From JACCVG01 sp963790245 (GTDB taxonomy: Bacteria > Actinomycetota > Thermoleophilia > Solirubrobacterales > Thermoleophilaceae): a stretch of DNA of 64,000 bases. Both the position numbers and the translations under genes were made by a program. Shown here piece by piece: positions 18,476 through 30,889 of the stretch. The stretch's first letter is position 1, and the number at the start of each line of letters is the position of its first letter. The notes below the pieces were generated by a model. That model searched no databases and was not told where the DNA came from. It saw only the letters and a list, made by a program, of their open reading frames with translations. The DNA is taken from contig CAWBNP010000002.1 in assembly GCA_963790245.1 (NCBI GenBank), positions 992,001-1,056,000 of the forward strand, written 5' to 3'.

Positions 18476-19206
18476 GAACCGAGCAGCAGGCCCAGGACCG
18501 TGCCGGTGGCAGCACCGCCTGCCCCGGCGACGAAGCTCGCGCTCGGCTCGGCCAGCGGCAGCAGCGCCAGCACGGCGACCATCACCCCGAAGCCGATCAT
18601 GTCCGGTTCCCGATCGGCCCCGCGCGCGACAGACGTTCGCGTTTCCAGGAACCAGGTGAAGGCCAGGCCGAGGGCGGCCGAATTGGCGCCGTAGGCCGGG
18701 TAGCTCTCGGTGCCGATCGCCGCCAGGGACCCGGCGACCCCGCTCAGCAGGAAGATCGCGAGCACCGCGAACAGGCCGAACCGGCGCTCGAGCGAGATGC
18801 CGAAAACCCCCACGCCGAGCATCACGACGAACAGGTACCCCGGACCGGGATTCACGAGCAACGTGCTGAGCGCCAGCCAGAGCTCGTTGCCGGGCGGACC
18901 GACCAGCCCCACGTCGAGGACCGAGATCAGGCCTGTCGAGAGGATCACCAGCGCCAGCGCGGAGAGAGCGATCAGGGCGATCGTCGCGCGCGGACGCGCG
19001 TCTGAGGGATCCCTGCGCTCACGCGCCCGCCGCGCGGGGGCTCGCTGACGTTTCCGACGGCCGCGCTCTTCGATCACCTCGCCGTCGGGGCCGATGCTGG
19101 GAGCCCGCTTTCGGACCCGCTGCCCGCAGTAGGGGCACTCCGTCACGTACGGACTGACCTCCGAGCCGCAGTTCTTGCATACGACAAAGAGGTCAGGGCT
19201 GCTCAC
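18463..19206 (-). CDS. Zinc-ribbon rhomboid-like membrane protein
   Basis: This 247-residue protein has an N-terminal zinc ribbon (VCKNCGSEVSPYVTECPYCG, residues 9-28) followed by a basic linker and about six membrane helices from residue 73. The rhomboid fold is suggested by FVVMLGVGVFGISLERRFG and YGANSAALGLAFTW, the place of the catalytic GxSG. The expected catalytic histidine of the last helix is not visible: the segment reads FVAGAGGAATGTVLG. It is therefore probably a protease-dead rhomboid relative, or one with a very divergent site. It is convergent with the ECF sigma gene. Confidence 0.72.
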   Translation of the reverse strand: MSSPDLFVVCKNCGSEVSPYVTECPYCGQRVRKRAPSIGPDGEVIEERGRRKRQRAPARRARERRDPSDARPRATIALIALSALALVILSTGLISVLDVGLVGPPGNELWLALSTLLVNPGPGYLFVVMLGVGVFGISLERRFGLFAVLAIFLLSGVAGSLAAIGTESYPAYGANSAALGLAFTWFLETRTSVARGADREPDMIGFGVMVAVLALLPLAEPSASFVAGAGGAATGTVLGLLLGSLRR

Positions 19207-19245
19207 GAATCCGAGGATACGCGAGCCCGCGCCGGTCGGGCGACC

Positions 19246-20355
19246 TCAGGCAGGCAGCGTCTTGGCGACGATCTCGCGCATCACCTCGCCGAAGTCGCGG
19301 TTGGCCTCGTAGACCACCAGCTGACGGGCGGCACCGTTGCCGCGCTCGAGCAGGTCGTCGATCCCCGCAAGCTGATCGGTCGACCCCAGATCGCGCGCAT
19401 GGTCGGCGAGCCGTTCGAGCAACCTTCGGACCAGGTCCGGGGTGGCGATTGGTTGGGCGGTGGGAAGGTCGACCAGCTCGCCGTCCAGACCATGGCGGGC
19501 GGCCAGCCATTTGTTCTCGTCGAGCATCTCGAACGAGCACGACGCGAGCGGCAGGCCGGCGTCGAACTGTTCCGCGAGCTCGCGGACCATCGCCTGGGTC
19601 AAAGCGGCGAGCGCGACCGTGTGCTCGACCCGAGTCTGGGCGTCCATCGCGCGAACTTCGACGGTCCCCAGGTTCGGGTGGGCACGGACGTCGTACCAGA
19701 GGTAGGTGTAGTCGTCGATCACCTTCGAGTCGACCATGAAGCCGATCCGTTCGACGTAGTCCTGCCAGTCCCGGTAGAAGGGCGGAATGCCGACCCGCGG
19801 GAAGGCGCGGAAGATCGGCATCCTCGTCGAGCGCATGCCTGTCGCGTCCGCGCGCCAGAAGGGTGAGTTGGCGGACAGGGCGAGCAGCAGCGGGACGTGG
19901 ACACGCATCCCGTTCGCAACGTAGATCGCTTTGTCGGGATCGTCGATCCCGACATGGACGTGCGCCCCGAAGATCAGCTCCTGCCGCGCGACGAACCGCA
20001 GGGCCGCGACCAGATCGCGATACCGCTGCCGCTGGACGACCCGCTGGTCCTCCCACATCGCGTAGGGGTGGGTGCCCGCCGATCCGATCGCCAGGCCACG
20101 CTCGGTCGCGGTCTTTCCGACGCGCGCACGCAGGGCCGGGAGCTCACGAGCGACCTCGGCGATCGACTCGCACGGCTTGGTCGCGATCTCGAGGACCGAC
20201 TCCAGAAGCTCCGGCTTGACCTCGTCGGCCCCGCCTCCCGACGCCTCGAGCATCGCCTCGATCGAGTTCGTCAGCTCGAGCGTCTCGGGGTCGAGGATCA
20301 TCAGCTCCTCTTCGACCCCGACGGTGAACGCCGGACCGGTGAACCGATGCTCCAC
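19246..20355 (-). CDS. Carboxylate-amine ligase, YbdK / GCS2 family
   Basis: A 369-residue protein from ATG 20355. Family signatures are FTVGVEEELMILDPETLELT (residues 9-28), the glutamate-rich ATP/metal site, SAGTHPYAMW, FGAHVHVGIDD and LWYDVRAHPNLGTVEVRAMD. YbdK-type enzymes join gamma-glutamate to an amine with ATP and include weak glutamate-cysteine ligases; in actinobacteria relatives act in ergothioneine or mycothiol-type thiol metabolism. No ergothioneine genes are beside it, so the physiological substrate is open. The length matches the family (about 370). Confidence 0.88.
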   Translation of the reverse strand: MEHRFTGPAFTVGVEEELMILDPETLELTNSIEAMLEASGGGADEVKPELLESVLEIATKPCESIAEVARELPALRARVGKTATERGLAIGSAGTHPYAMWEDQRVVQRQRYRDLVAALRFVARQELIFGAHVHVGIDDPDKAIYVANGMRVHVPLLLALSANSPFWRADATGMRSTRMPIFRAFPRVGIPPFYRDWQDYVERIGFMVDSKVIDDYTYLWYDVRAHPNLGTVEVRAMDAQTRVEHTVALAALTQAMVRELAEQFDAGLPLASCSFEMLDENKWLAARHGLDGELVDLPTAQPIATPDLVRRLLERLADHARDLGSTDQLAGIDDLLERGNGAARQLVVYEANRDFGEVMREIVAKTLPA

Positions 20356-20500
20356 GGCGCCATCCTAGCCCCGACCTGCCGGTCTCAAACCTGGCCCGTC
20401 CGAGATCCCGAGCGGGGCGCGACCCCGCATCGAGCGTGTATATGCTCGGCCCCCCGCTCGGCGCTCCAGCGCCCCCAAGACCCAAGGAGTTCGAAAAAAG

Positions 20501-21409
20501 ATGAGCCTCGGCTATGACGGAAAGCTCTACGTGCTCGCATTTGACCATCGCGGCTCGTTCCAGAAGAAGATGTTCGGGATCGAGGGAGACCCCACCGACG
20601 AGCAGTCGGCCACGATCGCCGATGCCAAACACCTGATCTACGAGGGGATGGCGCTCGCCGTACAGGACGGAGCCGATCCGAGCGTCACCGGAGTACTCGT
20701 TGACGAGCAGTTCGGCGGCGATATCCCGAGCCAGGCGAAGGCCGGCGGGCTGAAGCTCGCGATGCCGGTCGAGAAGAGCGGCCAGAACGAGTTCGACTTC
20801 CAGTACGACGACCAGTTCGGCGAGCACATCAAGAGCTTCGACCCCGACTTCTCGAAGGTCCTCGTCCGCTACAACCCGGACGGCGACGCGGCGATGAACG
20901 AGCGCCAACTCGAGCGACTCAAGCGGCTCGCCGACTGGTTGCACTCAAACGACCGCAAGTTCCTCTTCGAGCTGCTCGTGCCCGCCGAGGATGCGCAGCT
21001 CGGCGCCGTCGGCGGCGACACCGACCGCTACGACGCCGAACTGCGGCCCGAGCTCATGCGGCGCGCGATCGCAGACATCCAGGAGGCGGGGATCGAGGTC
21101 GACATCTGGAAGATCGAAGGACTCGATCGTCGCGAGGACTGCGAGAGGATCATCGAGCAGACCAGGACCGGCGGTCGCGAGGGGGTGGTGAGTGTCCTGC
21201 TGGGACGTGGGGCCAACGACGCAAAGGTCGATCACTGGCTCAGTCAGGCCGCGCCGGTGGACGGCTTCGTGGGCTTTGCGATCGGTCGCTCGATCTGGTG
21301 GGACGCGCTCAAGGGATTCCTCGCCGGAGACCTGGAACGGCCAGCTGCAGCGCGGCAGATCGCGGATAACTACGGACGGTTTATCTCGGTCTACGAATCG
21401 AACGAATAG
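20501..21409 (+). CDS. DUF2090-family aldolase (IolC C-domain/IolJ-like)
   Basis: This 302-residue protein starts at ATG 20501, with AAGGAG 11 nt upstream. It opens with LYVLAFDHRGSFQKKMFG and contains LVDEQFGGDI, KVLVRYNPDGD, FLFELLVPAE, DIWKIEGLD and FAIGRSIWWDAL, which lie at the ends of the strands of a TIM barrel. In inositol degradation this fold occurs fused to IolC kinases and resembles 2-deoxy-5-keto-gluconate-6-phosphate aldolase. No other inositol gene is nearby, so the substrate is uncertain. A TATATG box upstream may be its promoter. Confidence 0.75.
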   Translation: MSLGYDGKLYVLAFDHRGSFQKKMFGIEGDPTDEQSATIADAKHLIYEGMALAVQDGADPSVTGVLVDEQFGGDIPSQAKAGGLKLAMPVEKSGQNEFDFQYDDQFGEHIKSFDPDFSKVLVRYNPDGDAAMNERQLERLKRLADWLHSNDRKFLFELLVPAEDAQLGAVGGDTDRYDAELRPELMRRAIADIQEAGIEVDIWKIEGLDRREDCERIIEQTRTGGREGVVSVLLGRGANDAKVDHWLSQAAPVDGFVGFAIGRSIWWDALKGFLAGDLERPAAARQIADNYGRFISVYESNE

Positions 21410-21443
21410 GGCTTAAGTAAGAGGTGCGTTAGAGTGTGGGCCA

Positions 21444-21686
21444 ATGCGGATGAGGCAATCGCTGGCCCAGTTCGAGGCCGCGTTCCACGAAGAGAGGGCC
21501 GAGGACGAGGCCCGCAGGCAGCGGCTGCGCAGTGAAGCGGCCGTTCGTTCGCGTGCCCGGCGCGTCCAGAAGGTGGAGCGTCACGGGACGCTGCGCTTCG
21601 TCGGTTTGACGTTGGCGATCCTCGCCACCAGCGTGATCGTCACGCTGGTGATGTTCGAGACGCTCGCGCTGCTGATCGGCGGCTAA
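21444..21686 (+). CDS. Small single-pass membrane protein
   Basis: An 80-residue protein. Residues 1-50 are charged and helical (FEAAFHEERAEDEARRQRLR), and a single membrane helix follows (FVGLTLAILATSVIVTLVMF, about 52-71). A second ATG lies two codons after the first. It has no recognised family. It follows the aldolase gene by 34 nt and its stop is 3 nt from the convergent csrA stop. Confidence 0.62.
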   Translation: MRMRQSLAQFEAAFHEERAEDEARRQRLRSEAAVRSRARRVQKVERHGTLRFVGLTLAILATSVIVTLVMFETLALLIGG

Positions 21687-21689
21687 CGC

Positions 21690-21890
21690 CTAGCCGGCCG
21701 CCGGCTCGCCGTCGCCGACCCTCGTCTCCCCCCCGTGCATCTCGAGGTAGATCTCCTTGCGGAAGACAGGAATCGTTCGCGGAGCGGAAATCCCGAGCTT
21801 CACCTTGTCCCCCGTCACCGCGAGCACCGAGATCTCGACATCATCGCCGATCATGATGCTCTGCCTCAGTTTGCGCGTTAATACCAGCAT
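21690..21890 (-). CDS. csrA: Carbon storage regulator CsrA
   Basis: A 66-residue RNA-binding protein with the family pattern throughout: MLVLTRKLRQSIMIGDDVEI, then VKLGISAPRTIPVFRKEIYL. The conserved residues of the RNA-binding surface (L4, R6, and the VxRKEI edge) are present. CsrA dimers bind GGA-containing loops at ribosome-binding sites and usually block translation. Where actinobacteria have csrA it commonly lies in flagellar clusters with fliW; neither is seen here. Confidence 0.92.
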   Translation of the reverse strand: MLVLTRKLRQSIMIGDDVEISVLAVTGDKVKLGISAPRTIPVFRKEIYLEMHGGETRVGDGEPAAG

Positions 21891-21982
21891 CGTTCCCCTG
21901 CCTTGGAAGCTGGAGCATAACGCGGCTGCAATGACGTGCCGGGGGGCGCGGGCCAGGGCCGATTGCTACGCTCCCCCGCGCC

Positions 21983-22543
21983 GTGGCCCGGAGATCCCTC
22001 AGACCTCAGCTGAACCAGATTCGCACTTGGGTGCGTCAGGGCCGCACCGATGCGTGGATCGCCCACCAGCTCGAAGTCACCGTCCGTGACATCGACGGGT
22101 TCAAACGCGAGCACGGCCTCACCGCCGAGGAGGGATCGGCCGGTCTCGAGGAGCGTGACCTGCGCGCCGAGGACGACGAGCTGGTCGCGGCAGAGCTCGA
22201 TGCGATCGTCGAGGAAGAGGAGGTCGAGGCGGCCGACGAGGACCCCGACTCGGACGATCACGATTCCGGCGACGCCGATGGCGAACCCAAGCGCCGTCGC
22301 CGCGGTCGTCGCGGCGGACGACGTCGCAAGGGCAAGAAGCCGCTCGAGGGCTCCTTCGACCACGGTGATGAGGGCTACGGCCTCTGGCTCGACGCCAGCA
22401 TCCAGGACGACGCGATCTACGCCGAGCATTGGGCCGGGCACCGGCCCGTCGTAGTGTCGGTCGAGGCCGACCGGATCGTGATCACCCGCGCCGGCGAAGA
22501 ACCCGAAGACGGCGACTCCGACGCCGACTCCGACGAGTCTTAG
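21983..22543 (+). CDS. Unknown protein with HTH-like start and acidic/basic tracts
   Basis: This 186-residue protein starts at GTG 21983. Residues 8-45 resemble a helix-turn-helix (TWVRQGRTDAWIAHQLEVT). An acidic tract (about 60-95, ending DEDPDSDDHDSGDADGE) is followed by a highly basic one (PKRRRRGRRGGRRRKGKKP, about 101-119). A small conserved-looking domain follows (GYGLWLDASIQDDAIYAEHW), then an acidic end. The basic tract suggests contact with nucleic acid. It is divergent from csrA and its stop touches the stop of the next gene (TAG/CTA). I recognise no family. Confidence 0.6.
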   Translation: MARRSLRPQLNQIRTWVRQGRTDAWIAHQLEVTVRDIDGFKREHGLTAEEGSAGLEERDLRAEDDELVAAELDAIVEEEEVEAADEDPDSDDHDSGDADGEPKRRRRGRRGGRRRKGKKPLEGSFDHGDEGYGLWLDASIQDDAIYAEHWAGHRPVVVSVEADRIVITRAGEEPEDGDSDADSDES

Positions 22544-22870
22544 CTAATCCCGCTGTAGACGCTCTCTCGGCCGTCCGCCGGCGAAGTCTCCCGAGTAGCG
22601 CGCGTAGCGGGCGAACGCCGCATCGATGACCGCGAAGCCGTCGACACCGGCCCCGTTCGCGGCGGCTATCGCCTCGGCCCAGTCGACACCCCGAGCGTAA
22701 AACGCAACCAGCTCTTCGAGCCGGAAGCTCGACCCCAGCCGCCGGCGCATCTCCTCGAGCACCGCGGCCACCGCTCGCTCCAGTACGACCCGGGTGGCGG
22801 ACTCACTGAGCGCGACGCGCCGCTGCCCGTCTTCCCACTGGTAGAGGGCGTTGTCGAGCGCGTACTCCAT
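22544..22870 (-). CDS. Conserved-looking hypothetical protein
   Basis: A 108-residue soluble, mostly helical protein. ATG 22870 (MEYALDNALYQWEDGQRR) is preferred to an upstream in-frame start at 23020, which would overlap ftsB. It includes AVLEEMRRRLGSSFRLEELV and ARGVDWAEAIAA. It is the last gene of the array ending eno-ftsB; in other actinobacteria a DUF501 gene occupies this slot, but this sequence does not look like DUF501. Confidence 0.62.
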   Translation of the reverse strand: MEYALDNALYQWEDGQRRVALSESATRVVLERAVAAVLEEMRRRLGSSFRLEELVAFYARGVDWAEAIAAANGAGVDGFAVIDAAFARYARYSGDFAGGRPRERLQRD

Positions 22871-22895
22871 CGCCCGCTGACGGTACCGAGATCGA

Positions 22896-23213
22896 TCAGC
22901 GGTTGGCGGGCTCGATCGAGAGCAGAGTCTCGCCCCGCCTGACCATTCCAAGCCTGCGCGCCTCGACCTCGATCGCTGTCGGGTCAGACAGCTCCTCGAC
23001 CCGTCGCTGAAGCGCATCATGCTCCCGCTCCAACTCGGCGACCCCGCTGCGGTGGCGCTCGGCGTTCTCCGACTGGGCGTGCCAGCGGGTCAGCGGCCCG
23101 ACGTACAGCGCCAGGATCCCGCACAGCACCGCAAGCAGCGCGTACCGTCCAACGCGATCCCAGCGGATCGTGCCGCCGCTACGATTCTGCGCGCGAGATC
23201 GAGAGGCGGGCAT
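22896..23213 (-). CDS. ftsB: FtsB/DivIC-type septum formation protein
   Basis: A 105-residue protein: a basic N-terminus, one membrane helix (ALLAVLCGILALYVGPL, residues 26-42), then a coiled coil (AELEREHDALQRRVEELSD) and a short conserved end (IEVEARRLGMVRRGETLL). This is the FtsB/DivIC layout; the protein joins FtsL and FtsQ in the divisome. Its place directly after eno is the usual actinobacterial one. Confidence 0.86.
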   Translation of the reverse strand: MPASRSRAQNRSGGTIRWDRVGRYALLAVLCGILALYVGPLTRWHAQSENAERHRSGVAELEREHDALQRRVEELSDPTAIEVEARRLGMVRRGETLLSIEPANR

Positions 23214-23285
23214 TAGATCCTGCGTGCGATTCCCATGCAGTCAGCCATCTAGATCGCCTTCGGCGTCCGCGGCCAAGCTCCTCCT

Positions 23286-24553
<1,268 letters not shown>

Positions 24554-24557
<4 letters not shown>

Positions 24558-25215
24558 CGGCCAGCCTCCCGTGTTGTCCTGAACCTCTGCGCCGCCGCCC
24601 GCAGCGCGAGCTCTGGATCGACGTCCAGCGCACGCGCCACGTCGACCGCGTCGAACAGCAGATCGCCGGCGTAATCGAAGCGCGCCCGGCGAGCGGCGTC
24701 CGGATCGGGCGCCGCGCCCGCCGAGGCACTCAGTGCGGCAAGCGCCTCCACCGGCTCGCGCGCGGCGCTCGCGCCCGCCCGTGCAGCGCGGACCTGCAGC
24801 TTGCGTGCGAGCAGTGTCGCCGGCAGGTTCTCGGGAATCTCGCCGAAGATCTGACCGTCGCGCTCTGAGCGCTTGATGCTGTCCCAGCTCTCGAGCACCT
24901 GGGCCGCGCTGTCGGCCTCGGCCTCCCCGAACACGTGCGGATGCCGCCGGATCAGCTTGACCATGTGCGCCTCGGCCACCGCTCCCAGATCACCGGCCCC
25001 GCGCTCCTCGAGCAGCAGGGCGAGGAAGTAGACCTGGAAGAGGACGTCGCCGAGCTCGTCGAGCAACTTGTCATCGTCACCGGAGGCAGCTGCGTCAGCG
25101 AGCTCATAGGCCTCTTCGACGGTGTGCGGGACGATCGATCGGGCGTCCTGCTCGCGGTCCCACGGACACTCCCTGCGCAACCGACGGGTGAGCTCGTCGA
25201 GGCGGGCGAGCGCAC
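24554..25215 (-). CDS. mazG: MazG nucleoside triphosphate pyrophosphohydrolase (one break after the start)
   Basis: The metal-binding helix pattern EEAYELADAA...LLDELGDVLFQV and the N-terminal RLRRECPWDREQDARS mark a MazG all-alpha NTP pyrophosphatase, which removes aberrant NTPs. The conserved sequence extends upstream of the first start in its own frame (TTG 25180) as ALARLDELTRRLRREC. A GTG at 25215 with GGAGG 7 nt upstream (25223-25227) fits as the real start, provided one missing base is restored just after it. One MazG domain is clear; the C-terminal half is weaker, as is usual in actinobacteria. Confidence 0.85.
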
Positions 25216-25257
25216 CGGCGATCCTCCGGTCGCGATCAGCGGCCGGAACGACGGGAG

Positions 25258-26583
25258 CTACTCTTCTCCCCCGCTGGGGTCGGCGCCCGACGGCGGCGCA
25301 TTCGAATCGCTCGGCGGACCGCCGGGTTTGCTGCCGCCCTGCGGGGCGGGCGGAGTGCTCTCGGACGGAGGTGCGGATCCCCCGGCGGGCGGTCCGGACG
25401 GAGGCGGCGTGGGCGCGGGCGTGCCACCCGGCGCACCAGGTGCTCCGGGGGCTCCGGGGGCGCCCGACGTCGTGCTCGGCGGCTCAGGCGCGTTACTGCA
25501 GCCCTGGACTTCGAAGCCCTTGGCGCAAGTCGTCATCTTCTCGGCCCGCTCCTGGAACTCCTCGACGAACGTGTTGAGCAGCTCCTGGTCGCGCTGCTGG
25601 GTGAGCAGCTCGATGATCGCGGGCCGGGCTTCCTCGAGGCTCTGCTTGGAGCCGGCCGTGATGCCCGTGACCTCGAATACATACCAGCCGAACTGGGTCT
25701 CGATCGGGCCGACAAGCTCGCCGCGCTGGGCGCTGAAGACGGCCTCGTCGAGCGCCGGCTCCTGCTGACCCTCGGCGACGCCCTCGAGCTTCGCGCCGTT
25801 CTGCTTGGAAACCTCGTCGATCGAGAACTGCTCGGCGACGCTGGCGAACGGCCGCCCGGACTCGATCGCTGTACGGGCACGCTCGGCCTCGGCTTCGTCC
25901 TCGGTGAGGATGACCATCAGGTCGCGAGTCTCGGGCTCGCCGATCGGCGGCTGCTCCCCGTTTTCCTCGTAGTAGGTCGTGATCTCTTCGGTGGTCGGCT
26001 CGGGAGCGTCGGCGACGACGTCCTCGCGCAACGCCTCCGAGAGCAGGTCGAGGCGCGTCTGGAAGAGCAGGTCCTCCTCGCTGCGGCCGGAGGTCTCGAG
26101 GAACTCCGTGTACTCCGCCGGCTTCTGGAAGGTCTGCGCCTTGACGTCCTCGAACTGGGTCTGCACCTCCGCGTCGGTGACGCTGATGTCGCGCTCTTCG
26201 GCCTCCTGGGTAATCGCCTCGGCCTGGAGCAGGAACGCCATCACCTGTTGCCGGAGGAGGTCGTACTGCTGCTTGCACTGGGTCTTGAGCTCCACGTCGG
26301 TCGGCTCGGGAGCGCCCTTGGGTACGGGGAGCGCCTTGGCGGCGGTAACGCACTCGGTGAAGTCAGGCGGGTCCGGCACGATGATCTCCCCCGCGGGTGT
26401 GCCGGGCGGCTGCGAAGAACGCGCCGCGGCCTCGAGCCAGTGGTTGAAGGACTCCTTCGTGATTGTCGCATCGCCGACCTTCGCCACGGCGTTGGTCGGA
26501 ACGCTGTTCCCGCAGCCGGAAACGACGACGATGGTGGCCGCCGTGGCCGTCAGGACGGCGAGTCTGCGCGCAAACTGGCTCAC
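25258..26583 (-). CDS. PrsA/SurA-like peptidyl-prolyl isomerase lipoprotein
   Basis: A 441-residue exported foldase starting at GTG 26583. The signal peptide ends in a lipobox, VVVSGC (Cys near 24). A SurA-like N-domain (ATITKESFNHWLEAAARSS) is followed by a parvulin rotamase domain (about 215-325, with FASVAEQFSIDEVSKQNGAK and IETQFGWYVFEVTGI). The final 70 residues are Pro/Gly/Ala/Ser-rich with GAP triplets like collagen. It probably folds secreted proteins. In mycobacteria the lipoprotein gene lpqU occupies nearly this place between mazG and eno. Confidence 0.85.
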   Translation of the reverse strand: MSQFARRLAVLTATAATIVVVSGCGNSVPTNAVAKVGDATITKESFNHWLEAAARSSQPPGTPAGEIIVPDPPDFTECVTAAKALPVPKGAPEPTDVELKTQCKQQYDLLRQQVMAFLLQAEAITQEAEERDISVTDAEVQTQFEDVKAQTFQKPAEYTEFLETSGRSEEDLLFQTRLDLLSEALREDVVADAPEPTTEEITTYYEENGEQPPIGEPETRDLMVILTEDEAEAERARTAIESGRPFASVAEQFSIDEVSKQNGAKLEGVAEGQQEPALDEAVFSAQRGELVGPIETQFGWYVFEVTGITAGSKQSLEEARPAIIELLTQQRDQELLNTFVEEFQERAEKMTTCAKGFEVQGCSNAPEPPSTTSGAPGAPGAPGAPGGTPAPTPPPSGPPAGGSAPPSESTPPAPQGGSKPGGPPSDSNAPPSGADPSGGEE

Positions 26584-26620
26584 GGCGGCGGCATGCTAGC
26601 GGAAGAGCGGTGCGGTTGGC

Positions 26621-29992
<3,372 letters not shown>

Positions 29993-30069
29993 GGACAGGC
30001 AAAGCGACCGCGCATGTGCGCGGCCGCTGGCACTCGTTCGAGTCTAGGCGCCGACGAGCGCGGGCTCGG

Positions 30070-30834
30070 CTACGGCACGCCTACGACGGTCTCGCACTCC
30101 GCATCGGCGGTGTCACCGTTGCCGGAGCCTCCGTCGCACGTATCGTCGCCGGGGCCGCCCTCCATCGCGTCCGATCCCTTGCTGCCGGCGAGCAGGTCAT
30201 CGCCGCCCTGGCCGCGAAGCTTGTCATTGCCGGTGCCGGCGCGCAGGATGTCATCGGCTCCACCACCGCCACCGACGCTGTCGCCGACCAGGAGATCGTT
30301 GCCCTGGGCGTCGAAGATCCTGTCCTCACCGCCCGAGCCGCTCTGGCCACCGTCGTTGTCGCCGACAGAGCGATCATTGCCCGAACCCGGTCGCAGGATG
30401 TCGTCCCCGCCGGCGCCCGAGCCACCGTCGTTGTCGCCGATCAGCTCGTCGTTGCCGGAGCCGCCGAGGATGATGTCATCGCCGCCCTTACCGCCCCTCG
30501 AGCGGCCGTCGCCGACCAGGGTGTCGTCGTCTTCGCCGCCGCAGATCAGGTCGTCACCGCCGTTGCCGATCAGCGTGTCGTTGCCGCTGTAGCCGATCAG
30601 GATGTCGGGGCCGCGCGAGCCGACGATGAAGTCGTCGTAGTCCTCCGTGCCGATCTGAACCTCCGCGTCGGTGATCCGGAAGAGCTGCTTCTCGGATGCC
30701 TCGCAGAGCTCGACGCGCGTGTTGGAGGGGCGTCGGTCGCGCTGGGCGCTGACCGTGGCGACGACGACGAGCATCGCCGAGATGAAGACGGCGGCCCCCA
30801 GGAGCGCGGTACTGCGGCTTCGGAACTTCGACAT
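30070..30834 (-). CDS. Exported RTX-type calcium-binding repeat protein
   Basis: A 254-residue protein. An N-terminal hydrophobic signal or anchor (LLGAAVFISAMLVVVATVSA, residues 12-31) leads into at least ten glycine-aspartate nonapeptides of the GGxGxDxLxG kind (e.g. GYSGNDTLIGNGGDDLICGG; GSGNDELIGD), about residues 75-240. These fold as calcium-filled beta-rolls outside the cell. No catalytic domain or RTX secretion signal is present. It lies between pth and mfd, breaking an otherwise conserved housekeeping order, which suggests a later insertion. Confidence 0.83.
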   Translation of the reverse strand: MSKFRSRSTALLGAAVFISAMLVVVATVSAQRDRRPSNTRVELCEASEKQLFRITDAEVQIGTEDYDDFIVGSRGPDILIGYSGNDTLIGNGGDDLICGGEDDDTLVGDGRSRGGKGGDDIILGGSGNDELIGDNDGGSGAGGDDILRPGSGNDRSVGDNDGGQSGSGGEDRIFDAQGNDLLVGDSVGGGGGADDILRAGTGNDKLRGQGGDDLLAGSKGSDAMEGGPGDDTCDGGSGNGDTADAECETVVGVP

Positions 30835-30889
30835 GAGTCCTCCAGACGGTCTTGGGCGCCACCCCTTCGCGTGGCGCGGAGGAGACAGC

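Noticed and set aside
25420..25480. Tandem repeat as an independent element
   Set aside because: It is explained by the GAP-rich coding tail of the PrsA-like protein.
30070..30834. CRISPR-like or tandem DNA repeat
   Set aside because: The periodicity comes from RTX nonapeptide codons; the DNA repeats are imperfect and have no constant spacers.
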